This document shows, one piece after another, positions 20,507 to 30,027 of a DNA stretch of 64,000 nt. Source of the DNA: Gemmatimonadota bacterium (lineage in GTDB: Bacteria > Gemmatimonadota > Gemmatimonadetes > Longimicrobiales > Gaopeijiaceae); assembly GCA_028875075.1 (NCBI GenBank), contig JAPPGF010000012.1:461-64460 (forward strand), written 5' to 3'. The notes beneath the pieces are model-generated. The model searched no databases and had not been told where the DNA came from. It was given only the letters and a program-made list of their open reading frames with translations. The stretch's first letter is position 1, and each line of letters begins with the position of its first letter. Both the position numbers and the translations under genes were made by a program.

Positions 20507-22288
20507 TCAACCGCCGGGGGACAAGTTCCAGCGTCCCGAGAACGCGGCCAAGTCCACGGAGTTCCCGATCCCGTCGACGAGCGCGCGGAAGACCTCACTC
20601 GCGCTGGACGCGGCCAGCGCCCTGCGAGCTGCATGGCGCGCCTCCTCCAAGCTGAAACTGCGCACGGCGTGCTTCACCTCGGGCAGCGCCGGCCAGGCCA
20701 CCGACAGCGAGGTAATGCCGAGTCCGAGCAGCAAGAAAGTCCCCACGGGGTTCGCGGCAAGCTCCCCGCAGATGCTCACCTCGATGTCGGCCGACCGTGC
20801 GGCGCCCGCGACTTGGCGCAGCAGGTGCACAACGGCGGGATGGAAGGGACTGTACATGCTCGCCAGACGCGCGTTGGCACGGTCTACCGCCAACGTGTAC
20901 TGCACGAGGTCGTTCGTGCCGATCGAGAAATAGTCCGCGTGCTTCGCCAGCTCCGCCGCGTCCAGGGCCGCTGCCGGAGTCTCGATCATGATCCCCACCT
21001 TGTAGGCGGAGTCGTACGCGGTGCCCGCCTTCTTCAGCGTGTCCTCCTCCTCCCTGAGCATGGCTCTGGTGCGCTGGATTTCCGTGCTGTCGTTGATGAG
21101 CGGCAGCAGCACGTGCACGTCGCCGTGCGCGCTCGAGCGCAGGATCGCCCTCAGCTGGGTGCGGAAGAGCTGCGGTTCGTCGAGGCAGACCCGGATGGCA
21201 CGCCACCCGAGGAACGGGTTCTCCTCGGCGGGCATGTGCAGAAACATCGGAAACTTGTCGCCGCCGAGGTCGAAGGTGCGGATGTAGACGCTACCGTCCG
21301 CAAACGCTTCTGCGACCTCGCGATAGGCGCCGTACTGCTCTTCCTCCCCCGGCATCACCGCGCGGCCGACCACCAGGAACTCCGTGCGGTATAGGCCGAC
21401 CCCTTCGGCCCCGTGGTCCTTCGCGTCGTCTGCCTCCTCGGGAAGATCGAGGTTGGCACGCAGCACCACCGGTTGGCCGTCACGAGTGACCGACTCCTGG
21501 CCGGCCAACACGACGATCTCCTCCTCCATCTCGAGGAGCTGGGACCGGCGTTCCTCGAACACGGCGCGGTCGTGTTCGTTCGGATCCAGCACGACGCGCC
21601 CGATGCGCCCGTCCAGAATGGCCAGCTGCCCCTCCCTGACCCGGGTCGTGATGTCCCTGAGCCCCACGACGGCGGGGATCGAGAGCGAGCGGGCGAGGAT
21701 GGCCCAGTGCGACGTACGCGTGCCGCCGTCGGTCGCGATGCCGGCAACCTGCTCGGAATCGAGCTGCACCGTGAGGCTGGGCGTGATGTTGGCCGCGACC
21801 AGGATGACCGGATCGGCGCCGAGCACGACCGCCGTCGGATCGGGCAGGCCCAAGAGACGGGTGAGCAGTCGGATCTTCAGATCCTCGAGGTCGTTCAGCT
21901 TGTCCAGCACCATCGCGTTGGCCCGCCGCGTCCACATGGTATGGAGCTCGAGCATGCGCCACTGGAAGGCGCGAGGCGCGCTGAGGCGGTTCTCTCGGAT
22001 GTAGCGCACGGTGCCCTCGGCGATCTCCACGTCGTCGAGCATGACGATCTGCGGATCGAAGATGCGCGCCTCGACAGGTCCCAGGCGTTCCTCGGCATGC
22101 GCCTTGAGCTCATTCAACCGCTGGCGCGACCACTCGCGCGCCGCGTGGAAGCGCTCCACTTCCCTGTCGACGAGCTCCGTCGACACCGTCTGGTGCGGGA
22201 CCTCCGGCGCTCCCCAATGGAGCACTTGCACGGGGCCAAAACCGATGCCCTCCGTGGCGCCGAATCCGTCCACGACCACGGACATCAA
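20507..22288 (-). CDS. ptsI: Phosphoenolpyruvate-protein phosphotransferase (enzyme I)
   Basis: GIATDGGTRTSHWAILARSL active-site His, FRTEFLV/LYRTEFL, NPFLGWRAIR, SICGELAANP. Confidence 0.97.
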   Translation of the reverse strand: MMSVVVDGFGATEGIGFGPVQVLHWGAPEVPHQTVSTELVDREVERFHAAREWSRQRLNELKAHAEERLGPVEARIFDPQIVMLDDVEIAEGTVRYIRENRLSAPRAFQWRMLELHTMWTRRANAMVLDKLNDLEDLKIRLLTRLLGLPDPTAVVLGADPVILVAANITPSLTVQLDSEQVAGIATDGGTRTSHWAILARSLSIPAVVGLRDITTRVREGQLAILDGRIGRVVLDPNEHDRAVFEERRSQLLEMEEEIVVLAGQESVTRDGQPVVLRANLDLPEEADDAKDHGAEGVGLYRTEFLVVGRAVMPGEEEQYGAYREVAEAFADGSVYIRTFDLGGDKFPMFLHMPAEENPFLGWRAIRVCLDEPQLFRTQLRAILRSSAHGDVHVLLPLINDSTEIQRTRAMLREEEDTLKKAGTAYDSAYKVGIMIETPAAALDAAELAKHADYFSIGTNDLVQYTLAVDRANARLASMYSPFHPAVVHLLRQVAGAARSADIEVSICGELAANPVGTFLLLGLGITSLSVAWPALPEVKHAVRSFSLEEARHAARRALAASSASEVFRALVDGIGNSVDLAAFSGRWNLSPGG

Positions 22289-22322
22289 CAGGCTCCCAAG
22301 AGCCGGCTCGGCACTCGACGGC

Positions 22323-22604
22323 TCACGCCTCTTCCTCGAAACCGCTGGCTATCAGGCGGGTGAGCGCGTCCAGTGCCTCGCCCGCGCGTTCACCGCTACA
22401 CCGGAGCTCCACTTCGCTCCCGTGCTCGGCGGCGAGCATGAGCACCCCCATGATGCTCTTGGCGTTCACCGTGAGTCTGTCCTTGCCGATCTCGATATCG
22501 CACGGGAAATCACTGGCGAGCTTCACCAGCTGCGCGGCGGGACGCGCGTGCAGCCCGGCCCGGTTGACGATCTGAACGCTCCGCTCTACGGCGTCCCCGC
22601 TCAT
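22323..22604 (-). CDS. Phosphocarrier protein HPr
   Basis: NRAGLHARPAAQ (His-15) and AKSIMGVLMLAA (Ser-46). Confidence 0.95.
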   Translation of the reverse strand: MSGDAVERSVQIVNRAGLHARPAAQLVKLASDFPCDIEIGKDRLTVNAKSIMGVLMLAAEHGSEVELRCSGERAGEALDALTRLIASGFEEEA

Positions 22605-22635
22605 CGCCGGCCCTGGTCCGGGCGCGTCTGGCCAC

Positions 22636-23397
22636 TCACCGCGCCGCCACCGTCAGGATGCTCACCACGGCACCGACCACAACCACGGCGGCGGGCCGCC
22701 AGACGCGGACGCCGCCCACAAGGCCCACGACGAAGGCGCCCACCGCCAGGACAAGCCACAACGCCTCGCTGGCGCCGCCGCGCAGTCCAGCGGCCGACGC
22801 TGCAGGACCGACCGTGCACACGAGCCCTGCGAACACGCCCAGCAGGAGTGCGCCTGCCCTGCTCACCGTTTCGGTCCTGCGGCCCAGTGCGGCTTCGCGC
22901 AGCACGCGGCCTACTTCATGCCCCCAGCGCAATCCGGTCCGAAATCCCCACAGACGCAGAGCCAAGTGACCGAGGTTGTATGGCAGCAAGAAGACCAACA
23001 CGCACAGCCAGGGCGGCGCTCCGCTGAAATGCGCAATGAGCCCGAGCAGGGCGGTCGCAGGCAGCCAGGCTGCCCATACGAGCGCGTCACCCAGCCCGCC
23101 CAACGGTCCCTTGATCGCCGTCTTGAAGCGCCGCACGAGCTCGGGGTCACAGCCGTCGGCCTCAAGCTTCGCCGCGGCCCCCAGGGCCAGGCCGGCCAAG
23201 TAGGGATGCGCGTTGAAGTGCTCCGTGTGCCGGCGCAGCGCCTCGGTCAGCTGCGGGCCCCGGAACACCTGGCGCAGCACAGGCAGCAAGGCGAACGCGA
23301 AGCCGCCCCCGAGCATCGTGCGGTAGTTCCATGATCCCTGAATGGTGAAGGAACGCAGGAATGCGGACGCGCGCGCAGACGAAGTGACGGCGCTCAA
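22636..23397 (-). CDS. PTS mannose-family IID component
   Basis: RSFTIQGSWNYRTMLGGGFAFALLPVL...NAHPYLAGLALGAAAKLE...GPLGGLGDALVWA; probable TTG start overlapping the IIC stop. Confidence 0.87.
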   Translation of the reverse strand: MSAVTSSARASAFLRSFTIQGSWNYRTMLGGGFAFALLPVLRQVFRGPQLTEALRRHTEHFNAHPYLAGLALGAAAKLEADGCDPELVRRFKTAIKGPLGGLGDALVWAAWLPATALLGLIAHFSGAPPWLCVLVFLLPYNLGHLALRLWGFRTGLRWGHEVGRVLREAALGRRTETVSRAGALLLGVFAGLVCTVGPAASAAGLRGGASEALWLVLAVGAFVVGLVGGVRVWRPAAVVVVGAVVSILTVAAR

Positions 23398-24053
23398 AGG
23401 AGCAGTCCTCCGAGAGCGCCGCCCGCGAGGCCGACCAGGAACAGTGTGCGGCGGCGGCGAAAGCCGCCGAAGCTCTGGAGCAGGATACCGGCCGATACCG
23501 CGGCGCCCACCAGGAACAAGCCGACCGTGTCGGGCTGACCGAGCGGCCAGCGCCCGTTCAGGTGAGCTACTACCAGATCCGCCAGCCAGACCCCCGTTCC
23601 GGTCACCAGGGCGCCGCGGACGAAATCCAACAGCAACGCCAGCAGGTGTCCTCCCGCCACGCGACGGGGCCGGAGTTCGGAGTGCATCGGATCGGGCACG
23701 ACGCGGATGTTCAGGTTGCGCAGTCCGCTGATGCTCCAACCTCCCAGCTGACCCCAAACCAGACCGAAGCCCACGGCCAACGCCAGGGGGCCGGGGCCAG
23801 GATGCGTCGCGGCGGTGGCCGCCGCCACCACGGTCGCCGTAGCGCCCTCCGGGAAGCGCGCGCCGCCTACCGGAAAGGCGACCAGCAGGTAGATCTCCAG
23901 GATCACCCCGGCCAGGAAACCCGCTCGCAGGTCTCCGGACAGCCATCCCGAGAGGAATCCGGCCGCCAGGGGGCGAGACAGCATGAGCTGCGCCACGGAG
24001 GTGGAGTCGAGCGCCAGGGCACCACCCAGCAGCGAGGCTCCGAGAAGCGTCAC
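23394..24053 (-). CDS. PTS mannose/sorbose-family IIC component
   Basis: Multi-TM; SRPLAAGFLSGWLSGDLRAGFLAGVILEIYLL...PVGGARFPEGATATVVAAA. Confidence 0.87.
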   Translation of the reverse strand: MTLLGASLLGGALALDSTSVAQLMLSRPLAAGFLSGWLSGDLRAGFLAGVILEIYLLVAFPVGGARFPEGATATVVAAATAATHPGPGPLALAVGFGLVWGQLGGWSISGLRNLNIRVVPDPMHSELRPRRVAGGHLLALLLDFVRGALVTGTGVWLADLVVAHLNGRWPLGQPDTVGLFLVGAAVSAGILLQSFGGFRRRRTLFLVGLAGGALGGLLL

Positions 24054-24056
24054 CTG

Positions 24057-24539
24057 TCAGTCCTCGATAAGGTTATCCAGGCCGACTCCAAGCGAGCCCG
24101 GAAGGTCCCGACCCGAGACCGTCACGCCCTCCTCGGCAAGCGCCCGCACCCGCTCGCGATCCTCCGCACTGAGGTAGAGATAGGGCCGGACGCGGCGGCG
24201 GCCCTCCGTGTGGTGGATTCCTCCGAGGTTCACGCTCTCGCCCTCCATAGCGTGCTCCCGAGCGAGCCCGAGCATCGACTCGAGGTCGCGGGTGAGTACT
24301 ACCGTGCGTGCCTCGCCGGCTCTCCACGACGCAATGCGCTCGCGTGCGTCGGCGACGGAACAGAAACCCACGTCCGTGGCGTCCGCCGCCGCCAGCCGGT
24401 AGAGCTCCTGTTCCCATTCGCTGTTGGCGAGTTCATCATCGACGACCACGTAGCGATCCGGCTGGAGCTGCTTACCCCAACCGATCACGACCTGGCCGTG
24501 GATGAGCCGCTCGTCAACCCGGAACAGGAGAATCGGCAT
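24057..24539 (-). CDS. PTS mannose-family IIB component
   Basis: FRVDERLIHGQVVIGWGKQLQPDRYVVVDDELA, phospho-His present. Confidence 0.93.
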   Translation of the reverse strand: MPILLFRVDERLIHGQVVIGWGKQLQPDRYVVVDDELANSEWEQELYRLAAADATDVGFCSVADARERIASWRAGEARTVVLTRDLESMLGLAREHAMEGESVNLGGIHHTEGRRRVRPYLYLSAEDRERVRALAEEGVTVSGRDLPGSLGVGLDNLIED

Positions 24540-24939
24540 TGGGCAGATGCGCGGTGACGGCGGCCCGACCTCGTTCGACGAGACGCGGAACGAGCTGGTC
24601 GAGCGGCAGCTCCCGGTTGAACACGAACTCCAGCAACATCGGGAGATTCACCCCGCACACCACGGCACTCTCCCTGCTGCGGCATACCAGCCTGGCTGCG
24701 AGCGCGCAGCTCCCGGAGTGCATGTCGGTAAAGACGAGCGCGGGGCCCGGCCCGGCGGTCCGGGCCAGCTCGTCCCTCAGCGCCTCCGGCCCCTTCCCCT
24801 CGTTCGAGAGCGCGATGAGGACATTCCCTTCCACGCCTGCGATGCGGTGGACCGCGTCTACCAGCCCCGTGGCCATGCCGCCGTGGCCGAGCACGACCCC
24901 GTACGCAGGCGGGGCGGCCGTCTCATTCACGGCTCTCAC
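24514..24939 (-). CDS. PTS mannose-family IIA component
   Basis: VVLGHGGMATGLVDAVHRIAG...VFTDMHSGSCALAARLV...CGVNLPMLLEF. Confidence 0.88.
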   Translation of the reverse strand: MRAVNETAAPPAYGVVLGHGGMATGLVDAVHRIAGVEGNVLIALSNEGKGPEALRDELARTAGPGPALVFTDMHSGSCALAARLVCRSRESAVVCGVNLPMLLEFVFNRELPLDQLVPRLVERGRAAVTAHLPNADSPVPG

Positions 24940-25880
24940 TCGTAGTCCTGCTCAAGATATTCCTGGACGGAAGTCATGGCCGCGCGCACGCGCTGATCGA
25001 ACGCAGCCGCCGCGTCCACGCCTGCGTAACGCAGCAGATGATTCATCGCGATCACTTCCGACACGACCGTTATGTTCTTCCCAGGGTTCAGGGGCACGGT
25101 CAGCCGCGGCACGTTAACACCCAAGATGTTCGTGCTGTCCCGCTCAAGCCCCGTGCGTCCGTAATTCCGATCGACGTCCCAGTACTCAAGGTGGACGATC
25201 ACCTCGATCCGCTTCTGCAGTCGAATCGCGCGAATCCCGAACAGTGCCGCGACGTCGATGATCCCGATACCCCGGATCTCCATGTGGTGGCTCTGAAGCT
25301 CGTGGCCCTTCCCGATCAGGATCTCGTTCCCGTGGCGGGACACCATCACGAGATCGTCCGCCACGAGTCGGTGCCCACGCTCGACCAGGTCGAGGACGCA
25401 TTCGCTTTTTCCTACGCCGCTCTGGCCTACGAACAGCAGGCCTACGCCGTAGACGTCCGCCAGCGAACCGTGCAAAGTTGTCCGGGGCGCCAGCGCGGCT
25501 TCCAGGAACGGCTTGATCACTGCGAAGAAGTCGCGTGTGGATAGCGCGCTGCGGAACACCGCGATGCCGGCGGCGACCGCGAGCTCAAGGAACCAGTCCG
25601 GCACGTCCTGGCCCTTGGTCACGAAGACCGCCGGGATGTCGAACCCGAACAGCTTGCGCAGCCGGTCGCGAGCCGTTCCGGGATCGAGGCCCGCCAGGTA
25701 GCTCATCTCCGTCTGGCCGAACACCTGCAGTCTCCCTTCGGCGAAGCGGTCCATGAAGCCGGACAGTGCCAGGCCGGGACTCGATATGTCGGAATCGACG
25801 ACGGGTCGGTCGAGGGAGGCATGCGGCGTGAGCACCTCGAGGGCCAGCGAGCCGCGCCGCGCGTCGAAGACCTCTCGCAC
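24936..25880 (-). CDS. hprK: HPr kinase/phosphorylase
   Basis: P-loop GQSGVGKSECVLDLVERGHRLVADD; HHMEIRGIGIIDVAALFGIRAI signature; GTG start inferred. Confidence 0.94.
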   Translation of the reverse strand: MREVFDARRGSLALEVLTPHASLDRPVVDSDISSPGLALSGFMDRFAEGRLQVFGQTEMSYLAGLDPGTARDRLRKLFGFDIPAVFVTKGQDVPDWFLELAVAAGIAVFRSALSTRDFFAVIKPFLEAALAPRTTLHGSLADVYGVGLLFVGQSGVGKSECVLDLVERGHRLVADDLVMVSRHGNEILIGKGHELQSHHMEIRGIGIIDVAALFGIRAIRLQKRIEVIVHLEYWDVDRNYGRTGLERDSTNILGVNVPRLTVPLNPGKNITVVSEVIAMNHLLRYAGVDAAAAFDQRVRAAMTSVQEYLEQDYE

Positions 25881-25927
25881 GGTGAGGGGCGCCCGCCTGC
25901 CTCCCTTCGAATAGTCGTTGTCGGGGC

Positions 25928-27202
25928 TCAGTGCCGTTCCTCCGCCGAAGGGTCCCAAGACGCTCCGCTGCCGCCGTCCGGCGGGAGCCGGGCGCCCGCG
26001 GGATTGGATTCTACGCCGGAGCGCGTCCGGGCCACCACCCGTTGCAGCGCACCCAGTACGCCTCTGGCCGATGCCTCCCACGAGAAACCCTCGGCGAAGC
26101 TCCGCCCAGAGGCTCCCAGCCTATCGCGCTGGATTGGATCGGCGAACAACCCGGCCAGTCTGTTCGCCAGCGCCGAGATGTCGCCGTGGGGAACCAGCCA
26201 TCCTGTCCGGCCGTGCACGACCGAGTCCCGCAGGCCGGGCACGTCGCTCGCGACCGTGGCGGTCCCGCAGGCCGCCGCCTCGAGCGCGGCGATCCCCCAA
26301 CCCTCCTTCGACGACGTCAGAACGTGCACCCACGCCTCCCTGAACAGGGCGATCTTCTCCGCCTGGGACACGAAACCGAGGAAGCGCACGCGATCCTCGC
26401 CCAGACGGAGCGAGGCCGCCAGCCGCATGAGAGCCAGCCGGCGGTCGCCACGGCCCGCGACGACGAGTCTTCCGGGAAGGCCCCGCTCACGCAGTTGCGC
26501 TATCGCCCGTATGGGCAGATCAACACGCTTGTATCGCTTAAGCCTACCCACGTAGAGCGCGGTGGGCTCCGGAGATCGCGCGACATTCTCGTCCGGCGTG
26601 TAGATCCCGAGGTCGACTCCGTTGGGAACCACCTCGATCCGGGGAGCGTCGAGCCCACGCGCTACGAGATCGGCCCGCGTGCTCTGTGACACCGCGATCA
26701 CCGTCGCTCCGCGAAAAGCGCGCGGAACAGGACGCTCGAGCAACCAAGTCGCGGCCGCCAGAGGCAGGGACGCCTCCTGGAATGCCGTGGCGCCGAAGAG
26801 GTGATGCACGAGCAGCACGACCGGACGGGCCGTCCACCTAGGGGTGAAGAGCGGAACCTTGTTCAGGTCCTCGACGATCACGTCGAAAGCGCGCCGGGCG
26901 AGATGGTCCTTGAAGTATCGGCCGGCCATCGTGGCGAACGAGTAACGCCCTCCCACGCGGTGCACTTCGATCCCATCGAGCTTGGTCCGCGTGGGCGCGC
27001 TTTCGAAGCCGGAACAGAGTAGGGTGACGCGGTGGCCCCACCGGGCGAACCGGCCGAACACCTCATGGAGGTGGGCTTCCGCGCCCCCGGCGCGTGGGTT
27101 CTCTCGGTCCTGCCAGTTGACCACGAGGATATCGAGCGGAGACGGCGTGTCGGGATCCGCGGCCGCAACCGGGCCGCTTCGCTCAGGGCCTCGGCCGCTC
27201 AC
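25928..27202 (-). CDS. Glycosyltransferase family 4 protein
   Basis: PRAGGAEAHLHEVFGRFARWGHRVTLLC; ALYVGRLKRYKRVDLPIRAIAQL; SSKEGWGIAALEAAACGTATVASDVPGLRDSV. Confidence 0.9.
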   Translation of the reverse strand: MSGRGPERSGPVAAADPDTPSPLDILVVNWQDRENPRAGGAEAHLHEVFGRFARWGHRVTLLCSGFESAPTRTKLDGIEVHRVGGRYSFATMAGRYFKDHLARRAFDVIVEDLNKVPLFTPRWTARPVVLLVHHLFGATAFQEASLPLAAATWLLERPVPRAFRGATVIAVSQSTRADLVARGLDAPRIEVVPNGVDLGIYTPDENVARSPEPTALYVGRLKRYKRVDLPIRAIAQLRERGLPGRLVVAGRGDRRLALMRLAASLRLGEDRVRFLGFVSQAEKIALFREAWVHVLTSSKEGWGIAALEAAACGTATVASDVPGLRDSVVHGRTGWLVPHGDISALANRLAGLFADPIQRDRLGASGRSFAEGFSWEASARGVLGALQRVVARTRSGVESNPAGARLPPDGGSGASWDPSAEERH

Positions 27203-27603
27203 ACGCGCGGTTCGCGCTTGTAGAGGGCGTCGAGCACGCCATTGACGAAACGGGGCGAGTCGGGACCCCCGTACTGCTCAGCCAGGCGGATCCCCTCCTG
27301 GATCGTCACCTTGGGTGGCACGTCGTCCACATAGGAGAGTTCTGCCGCGGCCAGCCTGAGGATACCACGGTCGATGGCCGAAAGGCGCTCAAGTCGCCAG
27401 TTCTGAAGCGCGTCACGCAGGGCGTCGTCCAGCTCTACGAGATGCAGGTCCACGAGCGCCAGGAGGCGCCGGACATAAGGCAGTCTCCGGGAGGCGATCC
27501 GGCGGTTGCTCAGCAAGACGGACAACGTCTGTCCCAGCGTGCTTTGGCAGCCCGCGCTCTCCCAGCTGTAGTGCACCTGGAGCGCCCAGGCCCGTGCCCG
27601 CAT
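27199..27603 (-). CDS. nusB: Transcription antitermination factor NusB
   Basis: RARAWALQVHYSWES...LSAIDRGILRLAAAEL...VTIQEGIRLAEQYGGPDSPRFVNGVLDAL. Confidence 0.93.
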   Translation of the reverse strand: MRARAWALQVHYSWESAGCQSTLGQTLSVLLSNRRIASRRLPYVRRLLALVDLHLVELDDALRDALQNWRLERLSAIDRGILRLAAAELSYVDDVPPKVTIQEGIRLAEQYGGPDSPRFVNGVLDALYKREPRV

Positions 27604-27638
27604 GCGGTCGATGCGCTCACGGCCACCTAGTGAGAGGC

Positions 27639-28151
27639 TCAACGCGCGCCGGAGTCCGGCCGCGGCTCCACGCGCCGGCGCAGCTCCGCCATCTCGAGCG
27701 CGGCGAGGGCGGTCTCGCGACCCTTGTTGCCGTGCTCGGGGTCGGCACGCTCCATCGCCTGTTCGCGGTTCTCCGTCGTCAGCACGCCGAACGCCACGGG
27801 GAGCCCGCTCACGCGCGCGGCGTCGGCAAGGCCGCGGGCGACCTCGGCCGCGATCAGCTCGAAGTGCGCCGTATGACCACGGACCAGGCAACCGAGCGCG
27901 AGGATCGCCGCATAATCGCCCCTGTTGGCAAGCCAGCCGACGGCCTGCGGCAACTCCCACGCTCCTGGCACCCAAAACACGTCGACCGCGTCGCGGGTGA
28001 CGCCGTGTTCCAGCAGACCGCCCATGGCTCCGTGGAGCAAGGTCTCGGTTACCTGGGCGTTGAAGCGGGAGACGACGACCGCGAAGCGGCGCCGGGCACC
28101 CGAGACGTGCCCCTCGAGGGCGGGCGCGTACGAGGCGTCGCCGGTGCTCAA
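27639..28151 (-). CDS. ribH: 6,7-dimethyl-8-ribityllumazine synthase
   Basis: VVSRFNAQVTETLLHGA...FWVPGAWELPQAV...LALGCLVRGHTAHFE..VAFGVLTTENREQAMER. Confidence 0.95.
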   Translation of the reverse strand: MSTGDASYAPALEGHVSGARRRFAVVVSRFNAQVTETLLHGAMGGLLEHGVTRDAVDVFWVPGAWELPQAVGWLANRGDYAAILALGCLVRGHTAHFELIAAEVARGLADAARVSGLPVAFGVLTTENREQAMERADPEHGNKGRETALAALEMAELRRRVEPRPDSGAR

Positions 28152-28165
28152 GGGAGTCCGCCTGG

Positions 28166-29398
28166 TCAGAGGATGTGGCCGAGCTTCGAGCGTTTGGTAT
28201 CCAGGTAGCGCTCGTTGTGCCGGCCCGGCTGGACCTGCAAGGGCTCGCGGCCCACGATCTGGATGTCGTAGCCGTCCAGCCCGACCACCTTTCTGGGGTT
28301 GTTGGTGAGCAGTCGGATCGAATGCAGGCCCAGGTCGAGCAGAATCTGCGCGCCGATGCCGTAGTCTCGGAGGTCCGGCTTGAATCCGAGCGCAGCGTTG
28401 GCCTGGACGGTGTCCTGTCCGTCGTCCTGGAGTGCGTAGGCCCGGAGCTTGTTGCCGAGACCGATGCCCCTCCCTTCCTGGCGCAAGTACACGATCGCGC
28501 CCCTGCCCTCCTGCTGGATGCGCCGCATCGCCGTAGCCAGCTGCTCCCCGCAGTCGCAGCGCTCCGAGCGGAAAACGTCGCCCGTCAGGCACTCGGAGTG
28601 CATGCGCACGAGCGTTTCGGGCTCACCCGCCAGTTCGCCCTTAACCAGCGCGAGGTGCTCGCGCTCGTCCACGAGGCTCCGGTAGCCGATCACCCGAAAG
28701 TCGCCGTGGGCCGTGGGCAGGCTCGCCTCGGCTATGCGCTGGACGAGCCGCTCCTTTCTCAGCCGATACGCTACGAGCTGGGCCACGGTGATGAAGCGCA
28801 GTTTGTGCTCTTTGGCGAACACCTCCAGCTCCGGGCGGCGCGCCATCGTGCCGTCTTCCTTGAGGATCTCGCAGATGACCCCGGCCGGCCGGTAGCCGGC
28901 GAGGCGGGCCAGATCCACGGCGGCCTCTGTCTGGCCGACGCGCCGCAGCACTCCGCCGGCTCGAGCCCTGAGCGGGAACACGTGGCCGGGGCGCCGCAGG
29001 TCGGCGGGGCGTGCGGTCGGATCGACCAGCAAGCCGATCGTGGTGGCCCGGTCCTGTGCGCTGATGCCCGTGCTGACGCCGAATCTTTGGTGGGCGTCAA
29101 CCGAGACCGTGAACGCCGTGCCTTGGGGATCGGTGTTCTGCTCGGTCATGTGTCCGAGATCCAGCTCGTCCGCCCGATCCTCGGTGAGCGCGACACAGAT
29201 CAACCCGCGGCCATAGCGAGCCATGAAGTTGATCAATTCGGGCGTCACGGCGTCGGCAGCGCACACGAGGTCGCCTTCGTTCTCACGGTCCTCGTCGTCG
29301 GCCACGATCACGAGCCGGCCTTGTCGAATGTTCTCGAGGGCGTCTTCCACTCGGCTGAACGGAGGATTTGGCGAACCATCGAGCACGAGGTGGGTCAC
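28166..29398 (-). CDS. ribBA: Bifunctional 3,4-dihydroxy-2-butanone-4-phosphate synthase/GTP cyclohydrolase II
   Basis: [54 protein letters not shown]. Confidence 0.96.
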   Translation of the reverse strand: MTHLVLDGSPNPPFSRVEDALENIRQGRLVIVADDEDRENEGDLVCAADAVTPELINFMARYGRGLICVALTEDRADELDLGHMTEQNTDPQGTAFTVSVDAHQRFGVSTGISAQDRATTIGLLVDPTARPADLRRPGHVFPLRARAGGVLRRVGQTEAAVDLARLAGYRPAGVICEILKEDGTMARRPELEVFAKEHKLRFITVAQLVAYRLRKERLVQRIAEASLPTAHGDFRVIGYRSLVDEREHLALVKGELAGEPETLVRMHSECLTGDVFRSERCDCGEQLATAMRRIQQEGRGAIVYLRQEGRGIGLGNKLRAYALQDDGQDTVQANAALGFKPDLRDYGIGAQILLDLGLHSIRLLTNNPRKVVGLDGYDIQIVGREPLQVQPGRHNERYLDTKRSKLGHIL

Positions 29399-30024
29399 GA
29401 AGCGTCATCGCCGGGTGAGGGGGTAGTCGGGCTCCTGGCGGAGAACATCCTACCCAGGTACTTCCCGATCAGGTCCCCCTCCAGGTTCACCCGCTCGCGG
29501 GCGCGGAGGCCGGAGAGCGTCGTGACTTCCAGGGTGTGGGGGATCAACACCACGCGGCAGCGATCGGGTGCGGGCAGCCCGCTCACGGTGAGGCTCACCC
29601 CGTTCACGGCAATCGAGCCGTGGAGCACCGTGCCGGCAGCGATTTCGGCCGGAAGCGTCACATCGACGAGGCGGGCGCCCCCCTCAGTAGCTACGGTGAC
29701 GACCTCTCCCATGCCGTCCACATGCCCCTGCACAAGGTGTCCGTCGATTCGGTCGCCCAAGCGGAGCGCTCGCTCGAGATTGACCCTGGATCCCTCTGCG
29801 TAGCTGCCAGCGATCGTCCGGGAAAGCGTAGCTCCCGTCAGGTCGATCGAGAAGCTTTCCGCTGCGATCTCGACCGCCGTCAAGCACGCCCCGTCCACCG
29901 CGATCGACGCTCCGACCCGCAGGTCCGCAGCCAACTCCGGACAGTGGAGCCGGATGCGCCGCCCCCCCTCGGTCGGGACGATGGCCAGGATGCTTCCGAT
30001 CGCTTCAACGATGCCCGTGAACAC
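29395..30024 (-). CDS. ribE: Riboflavin synthase alpha subunit
   Basis: [10 protein letters not shown]...[13 protein letters not shown]...[13 protein letters not shown]...[11 protein letters not shown]. Confidence 0.96.
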   Translation of the reverse strand: MFTGIVEAIGSILAIVPTEGGRRIRLHCPELAADLRVGASIAVDGACLTAVEIAAESFSIDLTGATLSRTIAGSYAEGSRVNLERALRLGDRIDGHLVQGHVDGMGEVVTVATEGGARLVDVTLPAEIAAGTVLHGSIAVNGVSLTVSGLPAPDRCRVVLIPHTLEVTTLSGLRARERVNLEGDLIGKYLGRMFSARSPTTPSPGDDAS

Positions 30025-30027
30025 AGC

